From Saccharothrix syringae (GTDB lineage Bacteria > Actinomycetota > Actinomycetes > Mycobacteriales > Pseudonocardiaceae): 64,000 nt of DNA. Numbering within the stretch: the stretch's first letter is position 1; every line of letters starts with the position of its first letter. A program made the translations under genes and the position numbers. The stretch covers positions 7,130,001 through 7,194,000 of the forward strand of contig NZ_CP034550.1 of the NCBI RefSeq assembly GCF_009498035.1, written 5' to 3'. The notes beneath the pieces are model-generated. The model did no database searches. It had not been told where the DNA came from and worked only from the letters and a program-made list of their open reading frames with translations. Of this stretch, positions 17,291 to 25,803 are shown piece after piece.

Positions 17291-18184
17291 TCAGGTGAGC
17301 AGCTGACCACCCGTGACCCCCAGGACCTCGCCGGTGACGTAGCTGGACTCCGGTGAGGCGAAGAACACGTAGGCCGGGGCCAGCTCGGCCGGCTGGCCCG
17401 CCCGTCCCATCGGGGTCTGCTCGCCGAAGGAGTCCACCTTCTCGGCCGGCATGGTGGCCGGGATCAGCGGCGTCCACACCGGACCGGGCGCAACCGAGTT
17501 GACCCGGATGCCGCGGCCGGCGAGGTCCTGCGACAGGCCCTTGGTGAAGTTGACGATCGCGGCCTTCGTCGTGGCGTAGTCCAGCAGCTCCGGCGACGGC
17601 TGGAACGCCTGGATGGACGAGGTGTTGATGATCGACGAGCCCTCGGGCATGTGCGGTACGGCCGCCTTGCACAGCCAGAACATGGCGTAGACGTTGGTCT
17701 TGAGCACCCGGTCGAACTGCTCGGTGGTGATCCCGAGCAGCCCCTCGTCCTGCGACATCTGGTAGGCGGCGTTGTTCACCAGCACCTCGATGCCGCCCAG
17801 GTCGGCCAGCGCCCGCTCCACCACGTGCCGGCAGTGCGCCTCGTCCCGGATGTCACCGGGCACGAGCACGGCCCGCCGCCCCGCGTCGCGCACCAGCGCG
17901 GCGGTCCGCTCGGCGTCCTCCTGCTCCTCCTCCAGGTAGGACAGCAGCACGTCGGCGCCCTCGCGGGCGAACGCGATCGCCACGGCCCGCCCGATGCCGG
18001 AGTCGCCGCCGGTGATGACGGCCCGGCGGCCCTCCAGCCGCCCGCTGCCCCGGTAGCTGTCCTCGCCGTGGTCGGGCGGCGGGTCCATGGCCTCGCCGGT
18101 GCCGGGGTGCGCCTGCTGCTGCCCCTCCTGCTGCTCCGGCTCCGGGTGCCGCTGCGCGGTCTGCTCGTCGTACTGGTCCGACAT
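17291..18184 (-). CDS. SDR-family oxidoreductase with hydrophilic N-terminal extension (YghA/YdaD type)
   Basis: 297 residues from ATG at 18184. The first 45 residues are very hydrophilic and Gln/Glu/Pro-rich (QRHPEPEQQEGQQQAHPGTG), as in the general-stress SDRs of the YdaD/YghA group. The Rossmann motif TGGDSGIGRAVAIAFAREG follows, then VLVNNAAYQ, the active-site Ser in INTSSIQAFQPSPELLDYAT and the YxxxK pair YATTK, and a PMGRAGQPAELAPAYVFFAS C-terminus. It is an NAD(P)H-dependent reductase with unknown substrate. Stress response is inferred from family members elsewhere. Confidence 0.92.
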   Translation of the reverse strand: MSDQYDEQTAQRHPEPEQQEGQQQAHPGTGEAMDPPPDHGEDSYRGSGRLEGRRAVITGGDSGIGRAVAIAFAREGADVLLSYLEEEQEDAERTAALVRDAGRRAVLVPGDIRDEAHCRHVVERALADLGGIEVLVNNAAYQMSQDEGLLGITTEQFDRVLKTNVYAMFWLCKAAVPHMPEGSSIINTSSIQAFQPSPELLDYATTKAAIVNFTKGLSQDLAGRGIRVNSVAPGPVWTPLIPATMPAEKVDSFGEQTPMGRAGQPAELAPAYVFFASPESSYVTGEVLGVTGGQLLT

Positions 18185-18332
18185 GTCGTGTCGCCTCCCG
18201 TGGCGTGGTCCGTGGTGTGACCCGGCCCAGTACCGGTTCCCGGTCCGGCGGGGTTCAACCACCCGCCGGCGTGGTTCGGCCGCGCGGCACCGGGTAGCCA
18301 CGGGTCGACCGCAGCCGCGTGGAGGAGCCCGC

Positions 18333-18698
18333 ATGAACCGATCCGAGCAGCAGCTGACCCGGCTGGCGACGGCGCACGGCCTGTTCAACCTGGTCGGCGG
18401 CCTGTGGCCGGCGGTCAGCGTGCGCGCCTTCGAGCTGGTCTTCGGCCGCAAGACCGACCGCTGGCTGCAGCGCACCACCGGCGGGCTGCTCGCCGGCATC
18501 GGCTGGGCCCAGCTGCGGGCCTCCGCCGAGGGCGACTGGCGCCAGGCACGCCGGATCGGCGCCGTGGCCGCGACCACCCTGCTGGCGATCGACCTGCTCT
18601 ACGTGCCGAAGGGGCGCATCGGCAAGGTGTACCTGGCCGACGCCGCGTGCGAGGCGGCCTGGCTCGCCGCCTGGGCCGTCAAGACCCGCAACCGGTGA
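18333..18698 (+). CDS. Small membrane protein of unknown function
   Basis: 121 residues from ATG at 18333 behind GGAGGA (18321-18326). Three or four hydrophobic stretches are visible (HGLFNLVGGLWPAVSV; GGLLAGIGWAQLRA; IGAVAATTLLAIDLLYV; ACEAAWLAAWAV), with a positively charged N-terminus. The pattern resembles small uncharacterised actinobacterial and myxobacterial proteins. It is divergent from the stress-type SDR (148 bp apart), and its last 20 bp overlap the convergent amidase gene. No function can be assigned. Confidence 0.82.
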   Translation: MNRSEQQLTRLATAHGLFNLVGGLWPAVSVRAFELVFGRKTDRWLQRTTGGLLAGIGWAQLRASAEGDWRQARRIGAVAATTLLAIDLLYVPKGRIGKVYLADAACEAAWLAAWAVKTRNR

Positions 18699-20190
18699 CC
18701 CCGGGCAGCGTGGGCAGGTAGGCGGGTGCGCGGCGCACCGGTGCCGCCCGCTCGAAGGCCGCGGCGAACCGCAGGACCCGCGCGTCCGCGCCGTGGCCGG
18801 CCATGAACGACACGCCGATCGGGAGCGGGCCGGCGAAGCCCGCCGGGACGGTGGCGTTCGGGTAGCCGGCGACCGCCGCGGGCTTGGCCGAGCTGAGCCC
18901 GAAGGGGTCGCCGGTGTAGTCGGTGCGCCAGGCGGGGCTGTTGGTCGGCGCCATGACCACGTCCAGCCGGTGGGCGGCCAGGACCTCGTCGATCGAGCGG
19001 CGGGCCAGGTCGGTGGCGGTGCGGCGCTGCTCGCGGTAGGTCGGGTCGGTGATCGGCGGCGCCTTCTCCGCCTCGTGGAAGAGTTCCTGGCCGAACCTGC
19101 TCAGCTCGACCGGGTCGGCCTCGTTGAAGGCGATCAGCTCGGTGAGGGTCTGCGGCACGCCGGGCCGGGTCCTGAGGTACGCCTCCAGGTCGTGCTTGAA
19201 CTCGGTGACCAGCGCCGACCGCTCGGCCGCGTCGATCCGGTCCAGGTGCGACAGCTCCACCTCGACCACGGTGGCGCCGTTGCGCCGCAGCACGTCCACC
19301 GCGGACTCCACCACGCGGTCGGTCTCGGCGCTGAACCCCGCCCTGCGCCACACGCCGACCCGCGCGCCGCGCAGCGCGTCGGGCGTGAGGGCGGCGGCGT
19401 AGTCCGCGCCGCCCCCCTCCAGGACGGACATCAGGATCGCGGCGTCGACGACGTGCCGCGCCATCGGGCCGGCCGTGTCCTGGTGGGTCGAGATCGGCAC
19501 GATGCCGTCACCGCTGACCCGGCCCAGGGTCGGCTTGAACCCCACGACGCCGCTCTGCCCCGCCGGGCTCACGATCGAGCCGTCGGTCTCCGTACCCACC
19601 GCGACCTGCGCCAACGACGCCGCCACCGCCGCACCCGAGCCGGACGACGACCCGCACGGGTTGCGATCCAACACGTACGGGTTGTTGGTCTGGCCGCCGA
19701 CACCCGACCAGCCGGACGTCGACCACGGGGAGCGGAAGTTGCCCCATTCGGACATGTTGGTCTTGCCCAGCACGACCGCGCCGGCCTCGCGCAGGCGCCT
19801 GACCAGCTCCGCGTCGTCACGCGGCGGCACCCGCAACGCCCGCGACCCCGCCGTGCCGCCCGAACGCGTGTCGATGTTGTCCTTGAGCAGCACCGGGATG
19901 CCGTCCATCAACCCCCGCGCCTGACCGCGCGCCCGCCGCCGGTCGCTCTCCGCCGCCTGCCGCAACGCCTCCGGGTCCACCGCCAGCACCGACCGCACCC
20001 CCCGGTCCACGGTGTCGATGCGCCGCAGGTAGGCGCGCGTCAGCTCGACCGAGGTCAACGAACCCGCGTCCATCCGCCGCGCCAACTGCGGGATCGTGGC
20101 CGCGTCCAGGTCCGGGAGCGGGTCGGCGGCAGCGGGCACCGCGGGCGCGCCGACGGGCACGGGCGGTGGCGCTGCGAGCGGCAGGAGCAT
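18679..20190 (-). CDS. Amidase-signature enzyme, probably exported
   Basis: 503 residues from ATG at 20190. The amidase signature is complete: the catalytic Lys in GIPVLLKDNIDTRSGGTAGS, then TNNPYVLDRNPCGSSSGSGA and VAASLAQVAVGTETDGSIVS with the Ser-cisSer pair. Closest in layout to the amidases that also carry PSWSTSGWSGVGGQTNN-like segments before the signature. The N-terminus (LLPLAAPPPVPVGAPAVPAA) could be a short signal peptide, although a start a few codons upstream would lengthen it. The enzyme hydrolyses an amide to acid and ammonia; the substrate is unknown. Confidence 0.9.
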   Translation of the reverse strand: MLLPLAAPPPVPVGAPAVPAAADPLPDLDAATIPQLARRMDAGSLTSVELTRAYLRRIDTVDRGVRSVLAVDPEALRQAAESDRRRARGQARGLMDGIPVLLKDNIDTRSGGTAGSRALRVPPRDDAELVRRLREAGAVVLGKTNMSEWGNFRSPWSTSGWSGVGGQTNNPYVLDRNPCGSSSGSGAAVAASLAQVAVGTETDGSIVSPAGQSGVVGFKPTLGRVSGDGIVPISTHQDTAGPMARHVVDAAILMSVLEGGGADYAAALTPDALRGARVGVWRRAGFSAETDRVVESAVDVLRRNGATVVEVELSHLDRIDAAERSALVTEFKHDLEAYLRTRPGVPQTLTELIAFNEADPVELSRFGQELFHEAEKAPPITDPTYREQRRTATDLARRSIDEVLAAHRLDVVMAPTNSPAWRTDYTGDPFGLSSAKPAAVAGYPNATVPAGFAGPLPIGVSFMAGHGADARVLRFAAAFERAAPVRRAPAYLPTLPGVTGCGS

Positions 20191-20414
20191 GGCGCATACC
20201 TCAAGCCGGCGAGGACCCGGAGTCAACCCGCCGATGGACGTTTCACCTGTGTTTCGGAACACGAAATGTTTGGACACGTTCGTCGCGGGCGACGCGGGCG
20301 TCCACGCCGGACGGTTGCGACGCGGCTCTCCCCCGCGCTTGATCAGCCACGATCGGGGTACACCGGGCATCGGGGCCCGTCCCCTCCCTGCCAACCGATG
20401 CACCGAGGTGAGCT
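20191..20414. other. 224-bp divergent intergenic region
   Basis: Separates the divergent amidase and amidotransferase genes and must carry both promoters. It includes an A/T-richer patch near 20249-20280 (TTTCGGAACACGAAATGTTT), whose TTTCG/CGAAA arms form a short inverted repeat. No firm hexamers could be assigned. Confidence 0.4.
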
Positions 20415-22187
20415 ATGTGCGGAATCGCCGGTGAGGTCGTGACCGGGCGGTCGGACCGCCCGGACCTCGACGCCGTGGAGCGCATGACGCGGACCATGTG
20501 GTCGCGCGGACCGGACGGCGCGGGGCACTGGTCGGAGGGGCGGGTGGCGCTCGGGCACCGCCGGCTGTCCATCATCGACCTGTCCGACACCGGCTCCCAG
20601 CCCATGGTGGACGACGACCTCGGCCTGGCCGTGGCGTTCAACGGGTGCGTCTACAACTACCGGGAGCTGCGCGCGGAGCTGTCCGACCGGTACCGGTTCA
20701 CCTCCACCAGCGACACCGAGGTCGTCCTCAAGGCGTACGACCGCTGGGGCGACCGGTTCGTGGAGCACCTGGTCGGCATGTTCGCCATCGCCCTGGTCGA
20801 CCGGCGGCGCGACCGCGTGCTGCTGGTGCGCGACCGGCTGGGGATCAAGCCGCTGTACGTGGCCGAGGTGGCGGGGCGCACGCGGTTCGCCTCCACCCTG
20901 CCCGCGCTGCTGGCCGGCGGCGGGGTGGACACCGGGCTCGACCCGGTGGGCCTGCACCACTACCTGACCTGGCACTCCATCGTGCCCGGCGAGCGCACGG
21001 TCCTGCGCGGCGTGCGCAAGGTGCCGCCCGCGACCGTCCGCGTGCTCGAACCGGGCCGGGCACCCCGCGACCACGTCTACTGGCGGCCCTCCTACACCCG
21101 GCGGCCGGAGCACGCCGGGTGGACCGGGCAGGACTGGCGGGACGCGGTGCGCGAGGCGCTGCGCACCGCCGTGCGGCGGCGGACCGTGTCCGACGTGGAG
21201 GTCGGCGTGCTGCTCTCCGGCGGGCTGGACTCCAGCCTGCTGGTCGCGCTGCTCGCCGAGGAGGGGCACCGGCCCAGCACGTTCAGCATCGGCTTCACCG
21301 ACCGCGACGGCGTGGAGGGCGACGAGTTCACCTACTCCGACGCCGTCGCGCACAAGTTCGGCACCGACCACCACCAGCTGCGCGTCGACGACGCGGAGCT
21401 GGCCCCGGCCGTCGAGCAGGCCGTGGCGTCGATGAGCGAGCCCCTGGGCACCCACGACGTCACCGCCTTCCACCTGGTCTGCCGCGAGGTGTCCCGGCAC
21501 GTCAAGGTCGTGCAGTCCGGCCAGGGCGCCGACGAGGTCTTCGCCGGCTACCGCTACCACCAGCCCGCGGCCGGCGCGCCGAGGGACCGGGCCGCCGAGG
21601 TCTTCCGCGACGCGTTCCACGACCACGACGACCTGGCCCACGTGCTGGCACCGGAGTGGCTGGTGCCGGGCGACCCCAGCGGCGAGCTGGTCGCCCGGCA
21701 CCTCGGCGCACCCGGCGCGGACACGGCGCTGGACGCCGTGCTGCGGACCGACACCCACCTGCTGATGCCCGACGACCCGGTCAAGCGGGTGGACAACATG
21801 GCGATGGCGTGGGGCGTCGAGGCCCGGGTGCCGTTCCTGGACCAGGACCTCGTCGAGCTGGTCGCGGCGTGCCCGCCGGAGCTGAAGTCCGGCCAGGGCG
21901 GCAAGTCGGTGCTCAAGGACATCGGGCGCGAACTGCTGCCGCCCGAGGTGGTCGACCGGCCCAAGGGCTACTTCCCCGTGCCGGCCCTCACCCGCCTCGA
22001 CGGCACCGTGCTCGACCTGCTGGAGGGCGCGCTGCGCTCCCCGGCCGCGCGGCAGCGGGGCGTCCTGCGCCGCGACTACGTCGACGCGCTCCTGGCCGAC
22101 CCCAACGGCCGCTTCACCAAGGCGCACGGGAACGAGCTGTGGCACGTCGGCGTGCTGGAGATGTGGCTCCAGCGGCTCGGCGTCTGA
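20415..22187 (+). CDS. Asparagine synthase-like amidotransferase (N-acetylglutaminylglutamine amide synthase type)
   Basis: 590 residues beginning MCGIAGEVVTG; Cys2 is the N-terminal glutamine-hydrolysing nucleophile. The amidotransferase domain shows RGPDGAGHW, GHRRLSIIDLSDTGSQPMVD, FNGCVYNYRELRAEL and STSDTEVVLKAYDRWG. The ATP-pyrophosphatase domain has VGVLLSGGLDSSLLVALLAE and SGQGADEVFAGYRYH. Length and wording match the amidotransferase that makes the osmolyte N-acetylglutaminylglutamine amide (TIGR03104 group) more than AsnB. That system normally sits with a GNAT/ATP-grasp dipeptide synthetase and an M42 peptidase, neither of which is next to it here. It may therefore act on another carboxylate. 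Confidence 0.88.
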   Translation: MCGIAGEVVTGRSDRPDLDAVERMTRTMWSRGPDGAGHWSEGRVALGHRRLSIIDLSDTGSQPMVDDDLGLAVAFNGCVYNYRELRAELSDRYRFTSTSDTEVVLKAYDRWGDRFVEHLVGMFAIALVDRRRDRVLLVRDRLGIKPLYVAEVAGRTRFASTLPALLAGGGVDTGLDPVGLHHYLTWHSIVPGERTVLRGVRKVPPATVRVLEPGRAPRDHVYWRPSYTRRPEHAGWTGQDWRDAVREALRTAVRRRTVSDVEVGVLLSGGLDSSLLVALLAEEGHRPSTFSIGFTDRDGVEGDEFTYSDAVAHKFGTDHHQLRVDDAELAPAVEQAVASMSEPLGTHDVTAFHLVCREVSRHVKVVQSGQGADEVFAGYRYHQPAAGAPRDRAAEVFRDAFHDHDDLAHVLAPEWLVPGDPSGELVARHLGAPGADTALDAVLRTDTHLLMPDDPVKRVDNMAMAWGVEARVPFLDQDLVELVAACPPELKSGQGGKSVLKDIGRELLPPEVVDRPKGYFPVPALTRLDGTVLDLLEGALRSPAARQRGVLRRDYVDALLADPNGRFTKAHGNELWHVGVLEMWLQRLGV

Positions 22188-22194
22188 GGCGGGT

Positions 22195-23376
22195 TCAGCC
22201 GACCGGCACCGGGGCCGCCGCGGCGGCCCCGGTGCGCCGCCGGTCGAGCGAGGCCGCCAGGAACGACAGCAGCAGGGCGCTGCCGGCCAGCAGGGCGCCG
22301 ACCCAGTTGGGCGCGGTGTAGCCGAGGCCGGCGGTGATGACCAGGCCGCCCAGCCACGCGGCCAGCGCGTTGCCGAGGTTGAAGGCGCCGATGTTGGCCG
22401 CCGAGGCCAGGGTGGGCGCGGCGGACGCCTGGTCGAGCACCCACTTCTGCAGCGGCGGGACGGTGGCGAAGCCGAGGGCGCCGATCAGGGCCAGGGTGAC
22501 CGCCGCGAGGACCTTGTCGTGCGCGGTGAAGGTGAACAGGAGCAGCACCAGCGCGAGGGCGCCCAGCGAGGTGAACAGCATCGGCATCAGCGCGCGGTCG
22601 GCGTACCTGCCGCCCACCAGGTTGCCGGCGACCATGCCGAGGCCCAGCAGGACCAGCAGCCAGGTGACCGAGCCTGCGGAGTACCCGGCGACCTCGGTCA
22701 TCATCGGCGCGATGTAGGTCACCGCGGCGAACACGCCGCCGAAGCCGAGGACGGTCATCGCCATCGCGAGCCAGACCTGGGCGTTGCGGAAGGCGGCGAA
22801 CTCGGCCCGCACGGTCACCCCCTCCGGGCGCCCGGCCTCCGGCACGAGCCTCGCCACGCCGAGCAGGCCGACCACGCCGAGCGCGGCGACGACCGCGAAG
22901 GTGACGCGCCAGCCCGCGGACTGGCCGATCATCGTGCCCGCCGGGACGCCGACGACGTTGGCGACGGTCAGGCCGGTGAACATCAGGGAGATGGCGGACG
23001 CCTTCTTCGCCGGGGCGACCAGGTCGGCCGCGACCACCGAGCCGACGCCGAAGAACGCGCCGTGCGCCAGCGAGGCGACGACCCGGCCGAGCAGCATCAC
23101 GGCGAAGGCGGGCGCCACCGCGGAGAGCGCGTTGCCGACGATGAACAGCCCCATGAGGGACATGAGCATCTTCTTGCGCGACACCCTGGTGCCCAGGACG
23201 GTCAGCAGCGGGGCGCCGGCGACGACGCCGAGGGCGTAGCCGGTCACCAGCCAGCCGGCGGTCGGGATGGACACGCCGAATTCGCCGGCGACCTCGGGCA
23301 GCACGCCCATGATCACGAACTCGGTGGTGCCGATCCCGAACGCACCGATGGCGAGGGCCAGGAGCGCGAGAGGCAT
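22195..23376 (-). CDS. MFS transporter, AraJ/YdhP-like
   Basis: 393 residues from ATG at 23376, with GGGAAGG about ten bases upstream. About 12 membrane helices; the signature block GIGTTEFVIMGVLPEVAGEF in TM1-loop and GYALGVVAGAPLLTVLGTRV in TM2 are typical of the arabinose/drug efflux DHA12 group, as is RVVASLAHGAFFGVGSVVAA. It is divergent from a MarR regulator 138 bp away, a common efflux-pump/regulator pairing. The substrate is probably a small lipophilic or aromatic compound sensed by that regulator. Confidence 0.92.
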   Translation of the reverse strand: MPLALLALAIGAFGIGTTEFVIMGVLPEVAGEFGVSIPTAGWLVTGYALGVVAGAPLLTVLGTRVSRKKMLMSLMGLFIVGNALSAVAPAFAVMLLGRVVASLAHGAFFGVGSVVAADLVAPAKKASAISLMFTGLTVANVVGVPAGTMIGQSAGWRVTFAVVAALGVVGLLGVARLVPEAGRPEGVTVRAEFAAFRNAQVWLAMAMTVLGFGGVFAAVTYIAPMMTEVAGYSAGSVTWLLVLLGLGMVAGNLVGGRYADRALMPMLFTSLGALALVLLLFTFTAHDKVLAAVTLALIGALGFATVPPLQKWVLDQASAAPTLASAANIGAFNLGNALAAWLGGLVITAGLGYTAPNWVGALLAGSALLLSFLAASLDRRRTGAAAAAPVPVG

Positions 23377-23514
23377 GAGAGGAGCCTTCCCAAGAGCTTG
23401 CACCAGACGTTTACAGGCGTCGACAATAGTTGCAGACGCGGGCTAACCGCAAACGCGGGTTGTGCTACTGTGGCGTAGGTCCCCTTGGGTGCACCCCCGG
23501 CGAGGAGGCCGTTG

Positions 23515-23970
23515 ATGACCGCACCTGCCATGACGGCGTTGGCCAACGGGTGGTGCGCGCTGTCGGTCCTGCACGGCCGCATCGAGACCCGCGTGGAGCG
23601 CGCGCTCCAGGCCGGGCACGACCTGAGCGCGCGCGAGTTCTCCCTGCTCGAAGTGCTCAGCCGCCAGCACAGCGGCGAGGGCGGGCACCTGCAGATGCGC
23701 CAGGTCGCCGACGCGGTCGTGCTGAGCCAGAGCGCCACCACGCGGCTGGTGACCAGGCTGGAGGAACGCGGCCTGCTGTCGCGCTACCTGTGCCCCACCG
23801 ACCGCCGTGGCATCTACACCGACGTGACCGAGGCCGGCCTGGCCCTCCTGGCGGCCGCCCGCCCCACCCACGGCGAGGCGCTGCGCGAAGCCCTGGACGA
23901 GGCCCGCCGCGACGACGCCCTGCGGCCGCTGGTGGAGGTCGTGGAAGCGCTCGGGGTCGAGCGGGGGTAG
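23515..23970 (+). CDS. MarR-family transcriptional regulator
   Basis: 151 residues from ATG at 23515 after CGAGGAGG (23501-23508). The winged helix includes DLSAREFSLLEVLSRQ, LQMRQVADAVVLSQSATTRL, VTRLEERGLLSRYLCPTDRR and IYTDVTEAGLALL. It is divergent from the MFS gene and presumably represses it. The intergenic DNA contains direct repeats ACGCGGG (near 23436 and 23453) and a GACG/CGTC inverted repeat, but no operator is convincing. Confidence 0.92.
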   Translation: MTAPAMTALANGWCALSVLHGRIETRVERALQAGHDLSAREFSLLEVLSRQHSGEGGHLQMRQVADAVVLSQSATTRLVTRLEERGLLSRYLCPTDRRGIYTDVTEAGLALLAAARPTHGEALREALDEARRDDALRPLVEVVEALGVERG

Positions 23971-24181
23971 GCGGTCACGCCCGCGCGCCCGGACCGGCCG
24001 GGCAGGTGCCGCGCACCCGGACGGGCGGTAACCGCGGCCGGTGGCCCCCGGAGGCGAACCCCGGCAGTGCCCCGGCCACCCTCGGTGCGTCGCCGGGTCG
24101 CGTCCCGACCTCATGAGCGGTTCGCGGTCCCGGCGAACCGCACGGTCCCGGTCTTGCCCCCCTAGTTCGACGCCCGGGTGC

Positions 24182-24691
24182 TCACCCCCGCGCGTTCGCC
24201 CCCGGCGCACCGGCCCGCCGCTCGGTGGACCGCCGGTCGATCGCCTCCGCGACCTCCCCGATCGCCCGCCGGATCAGCGTGCCGTACCCGTCGTCGCCCA
24301 GGGTGTGCTCGTGGCGCCGCGCGGCGGAGATGTGCTCGCCCGCCGCGGTGAACGAGCCGAGCCGGCGGAAGTTGTCGGCGAGGTTGAGGTGCAGTGACGG
24401 GTAGAACGCGGTCACGCTCAGCGTGTCGTGGTGGCGCCGGACTCGCTCGTCGGTGAGCGCGTCGGCGGCGTCGAGCGCGCGGACGTCCCAGACCAGCGCC
24501 TCGGCCGGGTCGTCGTAAAGGTCGGCCAGGTAGTGCGCGAGGGTGCAGCGGTGGAAGGGGTCGCCCGCCGGGCCGGTGCGGCGCCAGAGGTCCAGCAGCC
24601 GGGTGCGGGCGGCGGTGGGGTCCCCCGCGTGGCCCAGGCCGACGGCTTCGGCGATCTCGGTCATGGTGCGGTCGGAGGTGGCGGAGGTCAT
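24182..24691 (-). CDS. Small helical TPR-like protein coupled to MerR-clamp fusion
   Basis: 169 residues from ATG at 24691, which overlaps the MerR stop (ATGA). All-helical, with TPR-like segments EAVGLGHAGDPTAARTRLLD, FHRCTLAHYLADLYDDPAEA, LVWDVRALDAADAL and SLHLNLADNFRRLGSFTAAG. It resembles uncharacterised actinobacterial proteins often called tetratricopeptide repeat proteins. The translational overlap with a MerR regulator carrying a sliding-clamp-like domain suggests the two proteins work together or form a complex. No enzymatic motif is visible. Confidence 0.82.
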   Translation of the reverse strand: MTSATSDRTMTEIAEAVGLGHAGDPTAARTRLLDLWRRTGPAGDPFHRCTLAHYLADLYDDPAEALVWDVRALDAADALTDERVRRHHDTLSVTAFYPSLHLNLADNFRRLGSFTAAGEHISAARRHEHTLGDDGYGTLIRRAIGEVAEAIDRRSTERRAGAPGANARG

Positions 24692-25770
24692 CCGGTGGTG
24701 CCTTCCTGGTGGGGCGGTTCTTCGGTGCGGACGGGCATGACCAGCGTGGTCAGGTCGCCGTCGTCGGCGGAGCGGACCACCACCGGCTCGTGGGGGCCGG
24801 CGATGTCGAGCATCACGTCCGGGCCGACGGCCGCGTTGACCGCCGGGTGCAGGGTGGTGAGGGCGAACTCGATCGCGACCGCCGGGCCGGTGACGGCGGC
24901 GGGCACCGACGTCGCGGTCCCCCGCGAGGTGACGGTGACCGCGTCGCCGGGCGCGGAGGTGTCGAGCCGGACCCGGTGGTGGTGCTGCCGCTCCAGGCCG
25001 CGCAGCAGCGCGTTGCGGGGGACCACCACGCGGGTGCGCACTTCGGGCAGGGACGCCAGCAGCAGCCGGTGGTCGGGGAAGGGGCCCGGCAGGGTCCGGC
25101 ACTCGCGGGTGGTCGAGCCGTCGAGGCAGAGGCGCCCGGGTCGGGTGCTCAGGAGCAGTTCGCGCTCACGCCGCGTCCAGGGCAGCACCAGCCGCAGGTC
25201 GTCGGCGTCGACGGTCTCCGACCAGCGCGCCCCGGTCGGCCGGGTCGGCACCAGGGTGCGGGTCGACAGGCGGTACCGGTCGGTCGCGGTGAGCACGACG
25301 CCGTCGGCGGACACCTCGACGCGGACCCCGTTGAGCACCGGCAGGTCCGGTTCGTGCGTCGTCGCGGTGAGGACCTGCTCCACCGCCGCCGTGAACACCA
25401 GCCCGTTGACCCGCGCGGACGGCGAGGGCGCCACCGGGCCCAGCGCGGCCTTGACCGCGGTGGCCGTGTCCCGCGCCCGTCGCGCCCGGTCCGCCAGGGC
25501 GGCCACGTGGTCGTCGACGACCCGGGCGGCGTCGCGGGGGTCGGCGGCCAGGACCTCGGCGACCCGCTCCAGCGGCATGTCGACCTCGCGCAGGCGGCGG
25601 AGCACCACCGCGCGCTCGACCTGGTCGCGCGCGTAGTAGCGGTAGCCGGACGCGTCGTCCACGGTGGCCGGCCGCAGCAGGCCCGAGTCCGCGTAGAACC
25701 GCAGCGCGCTGGCCGTCAGCCCGGTGGCGCGGGCGAACGCGCCGATCGTGAGCAGCTCGGACTTCGACAC
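24688..25770 (-). CDS. MerR regulator fused to a DNA polymerase III beta-clamp-like domain
   Basis: About 360 residues from a GTG at 25770 (a TTG at 25791 is possible). The N-terminus is a standard MerR winged helix (LLTIGAFARATGLTASALRF, YADSGLLRPATVDDASGYRY, EVDMPLERVAEVLA) with a helical linker to about residue 115. From about residue 125 the sequence follows domains 2 and 3 of actinobacterial DnaN: FTAAVEQVLTATTHEPDLPV, NGVRVEVSADGVVLTATDRY with the conserved ATDRYRL, LPGPFPDHRLLLASLPEVRT, and a terminal TTLVMPVR like the LLMPVR end of the clamp. Clamp domain 1 is absent, replaced by the DNA-binding domain. The role is unknown. Confidence 0.88.
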   Translation of the reverse strand: MSKSELLTIGAFARATGLTASALRFYADSGLLRPATVDDASGYRYYARDQVERAVVLRRLREVDMPLERVAEVLAADPRDAARVVDDHVAALADRARRARDTATAVKAALGPVAPSPSARVNGLVFTAAVEQVLTATTHEPDLPVLNGVRVEVSADGVVLTATDRYRLSTRTLVPTRPTGARWSETVDADDLRLVLPWTRRERELLLSTRPGRLCLDGSTTRECRTLPGPFPDHRLLLASLPEVRTRVVVPRNALLRGLERQHHHRVRLDTSAPGDAVTVTSRGTATSVPAAVTGPAVAIEFALTTLHPAVNAAVGPDVMLDIAGPHEPVVVRSADDGDLTTLVMPVRTEEPPHQEGTTG

Positions 25771-25803
25771 CGGCCCATCATCGGGTTTCAACCAACTCGA
25801 AGG

